A stretch of DNA of 30,433 bases from Psilocybe azurescens (lineage: Eukaryota; Basidiomycota; Agaricomycetes; Agaricales; Agrocybaceae): contig JAJIRX010000045.1 in the NCBI GenBank assembly GCA_023853785.1, positions 1 to 30,433 of the forward strand, written 5' to 3'. A program made the translations under genes and the position numbers. Position 1 is the first letter of the stretch; every line of letters begins with the position of its first letter. The notes under the pieces were generated by a model. The model did no database searches. It saw nothing but the letters and a program-made list of their open reading frames with translations, and was not told the origin of the DNA. Positions 21,939-30,433 of this stretch are shown here, piece after piece.

Positions 21939-22120
21939 CCCAGGCCCAGGCTGACAGCAGATGCACATGCCCAGATGGTGTAGTGTTATTATTAGACTCC
22001 CTTCTCTTGGCAATTTCGTGGTTAAAACAGGGCTACTGGCTAGGCGTCGATATCGGGTCCTCTATCGAATGGGCGTTGCTGGCATTGGAAGTTGTCCTGT
22101 CATAAGATGGTGGGAAACGC

Positions 22121-22190
22121 CGCTATAACTCAGTTGGTTTAATTGAATTGGATTGCTATCCTGTACGGCAGAGAGGTTAATCCTACGTAC
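22121..22190 (+). other. Degenerate tRNA-like segment
   Basis: TAACTCAGTTGG (22126-22137) matches the tRNA A-box consensus at 11 of 12 positions. GGTTAATCC (22175-22183) equals the B-box GGTTCGAATCC with two bases missing. GGATTGCTATCC between them resembles an anticodon arm. I could not close an acceptor stem, so this is not a functional tRNA; it may be a relic or a SINE head. Confidence 0.3.
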
Positions 22191-22354
22191 CTACCGTAAC
22201 CATCCATCCATGTGATTAAGGAAATACGGATGGTACACTGTCGAGCATCGCAATCGCGGAGCATACACATCTGTGGCTTGAGAAAGAGAAATCACCGAAT
22301 ACTCCAGTTCCATGAAGGGCTGGAGCTAGATTGGAGTTAGTTCACAGTGCCCCC

Positions 22355-22368
22355 TTTTTTTTTTTTTT
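22355..22368. repeat. Poly-T run (14)
   Basis: Fourteen consecutive T after a run of C. It may be the trace of a reverse-transcribed poly-A tail on the minus strand, but no element was found beside it. Confidence 0.7.
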
Positions 22369-23651
22369 GACACGCCAACAATCAGACCAGCCTCGTTCTT
22401 GATTAAGTTCGCTGGATAGACCAGATAAACGGACGTGAAATATCTGCGTGAGTCTTGAGATAAATATAGAATTGGACGCACATGTTACATATCTAAACAA
22501 CTATCTCCAATTGCTTATTCGTACATATATGTAAGTAGAGCCAAATGTGCTTCATGGGGCAGATACTTAGATTCATTTTTAATCATCAGCGATGTGATTA
22601 TAAAAAGACGGTACTACTTGAATTAGTTTCACGACAGCGATGTATAATGTAAATATGCGACGTACCTTGTCGAAGGCGGATGCAATAATGCAGGTCTTGT
22701 GCCATGCTAGTGAGTGGTTTTGAGAATGAACGAATTTTCCGGACCTCTGACAGTCGTGGGTTACCAAAGGAGAAGCTGGGATATTTCGTGATGAAATCGG
22801 ATCAAACGATAAGGGGATAAGAATACCACGCATCCAGCGCTTCGTTGAATCAGGAGACGGTATATTTGTGTTGAGAAAAACCGCTGTTGTGGCTTGGGAA
22901 GAAATGGATTATGAGCTCGGGGCTAGGTTAAAAAATTGTCCACGCTAAATGCGATGTTGTCATTTAATATTAGGCCTGGAGTTAAGAAGATCGATACTAG
23001 CTCCCAGACTCTAGGCCATTATCTTCAAGCAGCAGGTGGGAAAGTGGATGAGCCATATCGACGACGGTTCTGTTGCTATTATGCGGTCATGCTGGGAAGA
23101 GCGAATCGTTTTATAAGACCATTGTTATCATCACCTGAAATAGACTGTAGCGCTAATCCAAACGTCCGTTTTGGAAATAAGTATCTTGGGGTTGAAGTCG
23201 ATTACAGAAGGCATGGAAGAAAGCGTATCTCAACACTTTGCTCAAACGGAATTGGTGCAATACCTGTCGGGTTTTGTGATTTAGAGTCTTACAAGAAGCC
23301 TGGAAAGAGCTGGACAGTGGAAGGAATGCAGAACGCACATGGCATTTCGGAAGCTGATGTGGCTGTGCAGCTGCAATTTGCACTTGGGCCAATAGGCAAA
23401 CAAAGGGCCTGTGTGCCGCAATCGGCAAATTGCCACTCTTTCTTCTCTTTCATCGGTCCATACGACTCGTGCTCCGTTGAATCTATCCCCAGGCCTTCAT
23501 TCGTACACCAAGCAGCTCTTCAGTGTAGCTGCTGTCGGCCTTTCTCACTGTCGGCCTTAGGGCCTCGGAAACACCTTCAGTTTAGAGCCAAGGGGCTCCC
23601 TTTTCAGTCATTTGCAGCTGACGAACGTCGAACAAGGACTCACCAGTTCTG

Positions 23652-25757
23652 ATGGCCACCAAGGAGGATCAAGAGACCCTTCGTCTTCTCGTGCAGCATG
23701 TCTCTCGTGCATTCTACGAGCCCAAGTTCACCATCATCATGGACCAGCTCGCAAGGCATCCAGTGTAAGTATGCAGATGCGTATTTCGTTGATGCATTGA
23801 CGCCCCTGTTTTCTTTTTGTCTTCATCTATGGCCCCCAATCTTGCCTTTGCCATGTTTGTGACCTTTCCTGACCTGTTTTGGTGCTCTTGCAGCTTGAAA
23901 GACGATGATTTGGCGGGGAGGATGGGCCTCCAACCCAAGGAGCTGAACAAGGTCATTGCGGTGTTGTCAAATGACTCACTTGTCAAAATGTGCGTCTTGT
24001 CTACGATAGCTGAAAAAACGACTCCAATCGTTTCTCCTAAAATAGATACCGTCAAAATGAACTCAAGGAAGGCGCTCAGCGCAGTGTCGGAAAGCAATAC
24101 TACTACATCGATTACGAGCATTTCTGCAACGTAGTCAAGTGGCGGATTGCAAAGATGAGGCAGATCATCGATTCTACACTGCGTAACGTATGCTAAACCA
24201 CCTCACACTCTAATTCACACGTCATTCATCTCCGTTTTGTGCCATTCAGGAGCTGGACAACAAGGGTTACATCTGCCCTCAGTGCAAGCAATCATACTCG
24301 CCACTTGAAGTGGACAAGTTGATGGACTTCACTCAAGGGATTCTGGTCTGTGAAATTTGTCATGCGGAGGTGGTAGATAACGAGAACGCAGAGAGCGTTC
24401 TCGGGAGTAAAGATCGAATGCAACGGTTTAACAACCAGATGAGGTTCATTCGCGAGGGGCTGCAGAAAAGCGAGGCCATGGTCCTGCCTGCGTACGTCTC
24501 CTCCGCTCCCTCTAATCCATCAGTTTCTTTATCATTGACATCTTGAATTAACCATTTCAGGTTTGACGTTGCTGCATGGATCAAGAACAACCCCTCCGAA
24601 GCGGACAAGAAAAACGCCGCCGCCGCCGGGAACGGCCTCAAAGTCGCAGGCGCAGACGGCGGCCGGAAGGACGATGGCGTGGGCGTGATGATGGCGATGG
24701 ACAAGGACGAGTTCACGCGCCGGCAGGAGAGGGACGCCCAGGCCGAGGTGAAGAGGCAGCAGAACGCGCTGCCGAGCTGGCATCTGAAGAGCACGATCAC
24801 GGGCGATCTCACGGCGCTCGGTGTGAAGGAGAGCAACCGCGAGGCGGCGGCGGCGCTAGGCATGAACGCTGTGCAGATGTCGAACGATGATGTTTTGAAA
24901 GGGCTGGGTGTTGTGGGTGGCTCGAGGCCCCAGGCGCATAAGGCTATGCAGGAGCATCCTGTTGCTGTTGGGTCGGAGGATGTTAAGCCTGTGATTAATG
25001 TGGAATCTGATTGTGAGTTCCAAACCTCTTCCCTTTTCCTTACCGTTCGCGATTCTCATTATTATTTTTTCAAAAAAGTTTACGACCAGTACTACGCCTC
25101 GCTCGCCGCTTCGTCAGCAGCCGCCTCGGCCCAGCCCACACCTACAGCCACCGGGATCCCCTCCTCATCCTCCAACTCGCCCGCCGACTTCACCAACGGT
25201 TACTCGCAGCTCAACGGCGACGACGACGAAGAGGACAAAAAGCCCAACGTGGAATACCTCGACTCGCTGAACGCCTATCGGAAGCGATCGCGGAGCCAGG
25301 AGGATGTGGGGGCCGCGGCGAAGGTGAAGATGCCCAAGGTGGACGGAGTGGTGAATGGGTATGCAGGTGCGGGTGTCAATGGGCTGCTGGGCGTGAACGG
25401 GATTGGGAATGAGCATGCGAACGGGAATGGATATGGGAATGTGAACGGGAACGGGAATGGGCATTCGCCGTTGAATGGGCACGCCTATGCAGAGGAGCAG
25501 CAGCAGCAGGATGTGATCATGGAGAGTCAAGGGGAGAGTGTGCCCGGATCAGAACCGGAGGATGATCCTATGGTTCTCGGTGCGTCTTTTTTTTCTTCTT
25601 TTTTGCCATTCTATTTCGTCGTCGCTCATGTGTTTTTATATTATTATTAGTCAATGGCATATCGAAGCCATATTCTCAGGTCACCGAAGACGACCACGAT
25701 CTGATGACGCCGGACGAGTACACGGCGTATTTCGAGATCCTGCAGGAGCGGTCATGA
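23652..25757 (+). CDS. TFA1: Transcription initiation factor IIE subunit alpha (TFIIE-alpha)
   Basis: The large subunit of general factor TFIIE, which joins the RNA polymerase II pre-initiation complex and recruits and stimulates TFIIH. It starts MATKEDQETLRLLVQHVSRA and follows with a winged-helix domain (FYEPKFTIIMDQLARHP, LKDDDLAGRMGLQPKELNKV, YYYIDYEHFCNVVKWRIAKM). A four-cysteine zinc ribbon comes next (CPQCKQSYS and CEICHAE). After a charged middle comes a low-complexity Asn/Gly stretch, a QQQQ tract and an acidic end (TEDDHDLMTPDEYTAYFEIL), comparable to the acidic TFIIH-contact region of other TFIIE-alpha proteins. Six introns, including 23765-23893, all keep frame and no break is visible, so the gene appears intact. 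Length is about 500 residues, normal for fungi. The symbol follows the yeast orthologue. Confidence 0.93.
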
Positions 25758-26656
25758 CCCCCAATATTCATTCATTCATTCATTCGATGGGTGGGTTGGT
25801 TAGTGGAACGTGCGCGGTCGGTGTGTGTTGGATAGCGGCCTCCGCCCCATAACAGCTCATAACCCTCCTGGAGTTGTGTCTGCCCAGTCCTGGCTCCTAA
25901 GATGGACGACTACTCCGTGTTCGCCCATTGTTTCGTATATAATGCGGCGTGGCAACGAGAGACGTTTGGGCTTGGGTGTGGGCGGGTATGGGGAGGTGCG
26001 GGTTAACAGCATGATTCAGAACATGAATATGCTGATTGGTGCTCTGGGGTATACATCCTGTCCTTTCATATGTCATATGAGGGTTGGAGCCGGGACGGGA
26101 CTGTCTACGTGTATCATAGTGGGGGAGTGGGACTGACACTCGATAGAAGCATATATGCAGTTGTTGTATGCCAGTGTACTAGGGTAATACATTAGGATCT
26201 TGATTAATAGACAAGATATCTGTCTAATTCTATTCTACTGTTCAATGTTCCATTTGTGAGTGTCAATGAGTAAGAGAAAAACTCGTCTTGGCGGCCTGTT
26301 TGAAGTTGAACTCGGGGGTTCATAGTTGTGTGCAGTGGCAGTTTGACCGTCGGCTTGAAATTGCCCCCGCCTGTGGAAGCTGTCCTGGCCATCTTTTATC
26401 CTTCTATCGTACTCTCTTTCTGTCCTTGTCGCCTGACGAGCCATTGCGAATAGAGCGGGATCCGTCGAAGGTATATGAGGCAGGTGTGCACAATAGGGTA
26501 AAGGTGTCTCGGGCGATTATATCCTAATAGCAGCTGCAGAGCTCTTCGACCGCGCTTTCCGTCCTATCGTAGCCTGATTTATCGCCGTCCCTGCTGCTGC
26601 CACATTAAAAGATGAAGCAAATAAGTGTTTGTGTTTCTGGTGCGAGCGACTGATGT
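25758..26656. other. Convergent intergenic region, about 900 bp
   Basis: Shared 3' flank of TFIIE-alpha (+) and the PPR-like gene (-). It begins with an ATTC tetranucleotide repeat. Frames at 25810-26136 (+) and 26204-26444 (-) look accidental. I see no RNA gene. Confidence 0.55.
25766..25785. repeat. (ATTC)5 microsatellite
   Basis: Five perfect ATTC units, nine bases after the TFIIE-alpha stop codon, in its 3' UTR. Confidence 0.85.
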
Positions 26657-29294
26657 TTATTGTTGAAGTTCCATCCCAATTTCGTTCTCAATCTGGCTGT
26701 TCGTGTCTTCAGAGCGGTACAGCTGAAAGCCAACGGTCAGTCACAAACACCAAAAATAAGAGAATTCAAAAGCAAAAAGAAATAAAGAAGAAACGTACCG
26801 GAGGCATCCACGCATCGCCGTGCGTCTTCAGGCCCTCCAGGTCCTCCAGCGCCTCAGCATAAAACGGGTAATTCGTCCGTGCATCATAAAACACCCGCGT
26901 AATGCGCTCAACCACGCGCTCCGCGGCCTCCACATTGCGGTTCATAACGAAGCCTCTCAGAATCGCGATATAGAACGCGAGATCCGGGCTCGGGAGCAGC
27001 ACCCGGAACGCCTCGCCCCGCGTAGGCGGCTGGTACTTAAAGCTCTCGCCCGCCTCGAGCCGGTCGACGATCTCGAACACGCGCGCGGCGTCGTCCGCGC
27101 GCGAGTAGAACTTTCTGGCGAGCTCGGTGTACACGTAGATGTGCGGCGCGAGCCTGAGGTCGAGATGTCGCGCATGATGCGGTGCCCCGCCGTCGCGCCG
27201 TAGCGCCGCATCATCGGGTCGAAAAAGGGCGTGAACGAGCTCGAGGAGAAGCGCGATTTGACGGAGTACGCGCCGACCGCGCCGTCCGTGCGCAGCGCGA
27301 AGCGGTCGCCCGCGAGCACGGCGCGGTGCGCCTGCGCCTGCGCGAGGAACGCGAGGTACGTGCTTGCGCTGCGGCGGCGGCGTCGTGCGGATTAAGGCGT
27401 GCCAGAGCAGCGTGCGGTGGTAGTTCTCCGGGAAGAGCTTCTTCCCTGCAAAGGGCGCCGTGCGGTCAGAGTAGTGGAAGCGCACGGGGAGGTGCGGGCG
27501 CGCGGCGCGGCGCGCGCGGTGCGCCGCGTACCGCTCGAGCACGAGCGTGCGGTCGACGCCGAAGAGGTAGAAGTGCTCGACGAACGTCTCGATCACGAGG
27601 TCGTAGAGCCGGTGCTGGTGGTAGAAGAGCATCTCCGCGAGCGTGTAGCACTTGGAGTTGAGCAGCGTGCTGCGGTGCGCGCAGTCGAACAGCGTGCGCG
27701 CGATGCGCGTGCGGCCCGTCGCGAGGTAGAGCGCGAGGAAGGTCGCGATGGTGCCCGAGTGCGGCACGCGCGCGCGTCGCGAGCATCGCCTTGAGGTAAT
27801 TGGCGCCGAGCACGAGGTCGCCGTGGAAGTCGACCGGCGGCTCGATGGTGTGCTTGTACAGCTCGGCCGGCGCGACGTCCTTCCCGAGGAACGCCATCGC
27901 GCGCGCCAGCGGCGCGTCGGGGCTGCGCTGCTTCGCCGCGCCGACGAGGAGCTTGGTGGTGAGCTTGTGCAGCGCCCAGCTGCCGTCCATGTCGAGCAGC
28001 GGGACCGCCTCGTCCGCGCGCATGCTGAACACGAGCGCCGTCAGCACCTTGTTGCGGAAGATCGACTTGGCGCGGAAGAGCTTCGCCAGCGGCTGTTTTC
28101 GTTCACGGTGTACTCGGTGAACGCTTCTTCGACTTGCTCGACGTGGGGCAGCAACCGCGCGGCGCCGAGGCTGCGCACGACGACGTCGATGAGGCGCTGG
28201 GCCCTGTCGACGTAGCCTTTGGACGCGAGGAGCACGATTTTCGCGTGGCGACGGGGATGTCGGGGGTCTCGTCCTGCAGGAAGTGCTGCTCGATTTTGGA
28301 CAGGGCGGAGGTGACCTGCTCCCAGGACTCGGGCGTGGTTTTGTTCACGGGCGGGATGAGGTTGAGCCATGCGATGAAGCGGTCCGTTTGGTCGACGCTG
28401 AGGTGCTTGTTCGACTGGAGGATGGACAGCGCGACGTACGCGTACTTGGGGTGGGGCGGGATGTGCACGCCGAGCTCGCACATGTCCAGGAGGAGCTTGT
28501 ACGCGTCCTCGTACAGGCCGGCGAGCAGGGTCTTGTCGAGCAGGCCGACGGAGGTGTTGTGGATGTGTTCTGAGGGGTGTGCGGGTGTCGAATCCAGAAG
28601 CTCTATTTCTTCTTCTTCTTCGAATATGGATGCGTCTCCCTGTGTGGGTTCTGGAAGAAGAGCGGGTAGCTGCGCCTCGATGAGGTCCATCACTGATGGG
28701 CGTACGGGTGCAGGCTCATTTGGGACGACGTAGTCGTCAGATGTGTCCTCGAATACTCTGTTGATCGGAGAGGGGCGGATTCTGCGGTCTCTAGTTCGCG
28801 CTCGACTTGAGAGTGAAGCTCGGACTGGACGAGGAGAGGCAGCACTTCCTCCCTGGTGAAATGACTATACCCCTCGAAGCGGACGCCAGACCCAGCTGCA
28901 TAATCAGGTCTATCGCTGCTGGGCTGGCCGCGTCCTGTGGTGCTATGACATGCTTGACTTGTCGATATACATCGACCTCTCCGTCCGCCGGGATACGATC
29001 GAGGATGTCGGCCAGCACCTGCCGCGCCTTGTCGAGCTTCCCTTGTTCGACCAGGGCAGAGAGCGCACGTATCGATTGTTGGGTTTCAATAACATTGATG
29101 GGAAAGTCTTTGCTGGCTGGGGGTCGACGATGGAATGTGCGGATCGGGAAAAGGGAACCACTGCGCCATGACGGGCATGTGATGTACCCGAGAACGGCCG
29201 ATGCTGCTGAAGGGGGCGTTGAGAGTAGAGGACTTAAAGCGAGTGCGCGCAAAATGGACGCATTGAGCGTATAGCTAAGTGCATTCAAAGGCAC
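26657..29294 (-). pseudogene. Mitochondrial helical-repeat (PPR-like) protein gene with about seven frameshifts
   Basis: The product resembles fungal pentatricopeptide-type proteins of mitochondrial RNA metabolism. The N-terminal part is Ser/Arg-rich with few acids (FPIRTFHRRPP), like a mitochondrial presequence. Helical pairs follow: SIRALSALVEQGKLDKARQV, KTLLAGLYEDAYKLLLDMCE, TRIARTLFDCAHRSTLLNSK, LYDLVIETFVEHFYLF, FYIAILRGFVMNRNVEAAER. The last intron (26723-26798) leads to IGMELQQ-stop. Continuous protein is found only by changing frame near 28,885, 28,800, 28,240, 28,094, 27,773, 27,375 and 27,165; each is a 1-nt change (or equivalent), mostly in GC runs. No frame-correct segment holds an internal stop. 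The apparent start is GTG, with no in-frame ATG upstream before a stop. ATG codons exist one frame over (MHLAIRSMRPF), hinting at one more shift. Either a recent pseudogene or poor base calling in GC-rich DNA. The PPR assignment is by look, not by search. Confidence 0.6.
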
Positions 29295-29335
29295 GTTAAC
29301 TTGTAGCTGAGTGCATTCAAAAGCACGGTAACTTG
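29272..29335. repeat. 32-bp tandem duplication
   Basis: Two adjacent 32-bp units (29272-29303 and 29304-29335) beginning TAGCT(A/G)AGTGCATTC differ at three positions only. They cover the presumed start-codon region of the PPR-like gene and reach into the divergent promoter. The junction is exact, without spacer. Confidence 0.85.
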
Positions 29336-29527
29336 GACAGAGAGACTCGAGTGGGCTCAGGTGTGAAAAGTTTTGTGACTGTCACGTCACTAGATAAGAT
29401 GCCCTGAAATTGAATGGCTGACGACACCAACTCTCCATTAAATTAATTTGCCCGCTGGTCGTGCACCCACTCGCCTAGCACATCCCTATTCTATCCAGAC
29501 TATATTCCCTCTCTACTTACTATTACT
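29336..29527. promoter_or_regulatory. Divergent promoter of the PPR-like and kinase genes
   Basis: A short stretch between two divergent starts. It contains TGACAGTCACGTCAC-type sequence (29377-29394), a CRE-like TGACGTGACAG on the minus strand, and pyrimidine-rich DNA just before the kinase ATG. No TATA box is obvious. Confidence 0.35.
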
Positions 29528-30433
29528 ATGCAGAACATATCCGACAGTCCCCGCGCGCGCCTCCTATCAAGTACACCGCGCCCCTGGGCACCCGCTGGGC
29601 GAAGGAAAAGGCCGCCGCCGGTGGTGCAGCCGCATTCGACCTGCCCACAGACCCCAAATCCATCGGCCCTGGATCCTCGGCGAGTGCGTCGGGAAAGGCG
29701 CGTCGGGGCGGGTCAAGATTGCCAAGCACCGCCGCACCGGCCAGCTCGCCGCCGTCAAGATCCTCCCCGTCGCCCCTCGTCAACTCCCGCGCGTCCCTGG
29801 CCACCCAGCAGGCTAAGTCCGACAAGCAGCGCCTGGGCATAGACCGCGAGATCACCATGATGAAGCTCATGAACCACCCCAATATCATGCGCATCTATGA
29901 TGTCTATGAGGGCGACAAGGAGCTCTTCCTCGTCCTTGAGTATGTCGAAGGCGGCGAGCTCTTTGATTTCTTGGTCAATAGAGGCAGACTGCCCCCACAT
30001 GAAGCCTTGATATACTTCAGACAGATAGTCTATGGCCTTAACTATGCGCATACGTTCTCTATTATCCATCGTGACCTCAAACCAGAAAACATCCTGATCG
30101 CGTCTCTCTCCCCTCCCCAGATAAAGATTGCGGACTGGGGCATGGCCGCATTCGCCCCTCCCTCTCTCCAGCTCGAAACCAGCTGCGGGTCGCCCCACTA
30201 CGCCAGCCCCGAAATCGTAAACGGCCAAAAGTACCAGGGGAACGCCACCGACATCTGGAGCTGCGGCGTCATCCTCTACGCCCTCCTGACCGGCCGGCTC
30301 CCGTTCGACGACAAAAACGTCCGCAGCCTTCTCTCCAAAGTCAAAAGCGGCAAATACGATATGCCCACCTGGATCGACCCGCTCGCCAAAGACCTCCTCA
30401 GCAAAATGCTCATCGTCGACGTGAAGCAGCGGA
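29528..30433 (+). CDS. Gin4/Hsl1/Nim1-type Ser/Thr kinase, 3' end outside the window, with internal frameshifts
   Basis: N-terminal part of a cell-cycle or septin-linked kinase of the Nim1 (Gin4/Hsl1/Cdr) group, which in yeasts inhibits Wee1 or organises septins. After ATG at 29528 (MQNISDSPRA) the natural continuation PPIKYTAPLGTRWAKEK is in another frame, apparently through an indel in the CG run at 29551-29560. The kinase domain then shows WILGECVGKGASGRVKIAKH and AAVKIL (P-loop and catalytic Lys) in a third frame from about 29668 to 29777. It returns to the earlier frame for REITMMKLMNHPNIMRIYD, FSIIHRDLKPENILIA, KIADWGMAAF, TSCGSPHYASPEIVNG and TDIWSCGVILYALLTGRLPF. DFG is DWG here, as in CK2. 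CGSPHYASPE is characteristic of this kinase group. No intron is seen. The gene runs off the window end. Confidence 0.8.

Larger units (their letters stand above)
21802..23651. other. Divergent intergenic region between PTR2 and TFIIE-alpha
   Basis: About 1.85 kb. It contains the PTR2 promoter, a tRNA-like degenerate segment, a 14-T run and the TFIIE-alpha promoter. A 717-nt frame without stops runs from 22936 to 23652 (+) into the TFIIE start, but its translation shows no recognisable motif and has no splice support. Confidence 0.5.

Noticed and set aside
24360..25530. Long minus-strand frames opposite TFIIE-alpha
   Set aside because: TFIIE-alpha on the plus strand is unambiguous; the antisense frames are low-complexity shadows.
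27182..28733. Long plus-strand frames opposite the PPR-like gene
   Set aside because: These are Arg/Ala-rich frames that arise from high GC on the antisense strand of a real coding region.
1..30433. Biosynthetic or defence gene cluster
   Set aside because: The dehydrogenase, transporter and mannosidases might suggest a cluster, but there is no core synthase, no cluster regulator and no shared orientation. Housekeeping genes lie among them.
1..30433. CRISPR array, integrated phage or complete transposon
   Set aside because: No regularly spaced repeats, no transposase, reverse transcriptase or integrase motifs were found on either strand, and the intron-rich genes show a eukaryotic genome.

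Overview
The window looks like nuclear DNA of a mushroom-type basidiomycete (Agaricomycetes). The evidence is many 50-60 nt GT-AG introns (often with CTAAC/CTGAC-like branch sites), short intergenic gaps, and protein families typical of that group, such as a cysteine-containing F-box protein, a POT peptide transporter, secreted GH47 mannosidases and a Gin4/Nim1-type kinase. All gene models were assembled by hand from exon phases, with no database search. I see no CRISPR array, no complete transposon, no intact tRNA or rRNA, and no clear multi-gene biosynthetic cluster.

Left third (1-13,180): a short-chain dehydrogenase gene (+) with one apparent 1-nt deletion comes first. Two paralogous secreted class I alpha-1,2-mannosidases (GH47, both on -) lie at 2008-4616 and 10225-12734. 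Between them are a small unrecognised gene (- strand) and a Ser/Thr/Tyr-rich GPI-anchored surface protein (+). The two GH47 genes share intron positions down to 18-nt and 24-nt exons. Copy 1 also has a 16-nt microexon that is fused into a larger exon in copy 2. Short perfect triloop palindromes sit in several of the intergenic gaps.

Middle (13,180-23,650): a multi-exon F-box protein gene (-), a 127-residue orphan small protein (+), and a PTR2-type proton/oligopeptide transporter (-) with a suspected homopolymer deletion. A long non-coding stretch after it carries a degenerate tRNA-like A-box/B-box pair.

Right (23,650-30,433): an intact TFIIE-alpha gene (+). Then, in strikingly GC-rich DNA, comes a mitochondrial helical-repeat (PPR-like) protein gene (-) broken by about seven apparent single-base shifts. 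It is divergent from a Gin4/Hsl1/Nim1-type kinase (+, cut by the window end), whose P-loop and catalytic lysine lie in a different frame from the rest of the domain. The kinase/PPR-like intergenic edge holds a 32-bp tandem duplication.

A recurring theme is single-base indels in homopolymers or GC runs. They affect the SDR, transporter, PPR-like and kinase genes and possibly the F-box and GPI genes. They are absent from every exon join I checked in the two GH47 genes and TFIIE-alpha. Sequencing error and recent gene decay cannot be separated from sequence alone. The genes do not form one obvious pathway: secreted sugar trimming, peptide uptake and a wall protein are nutrition/surface functions, while TFIIE, kinase and PPR-like genes are housekeeping.
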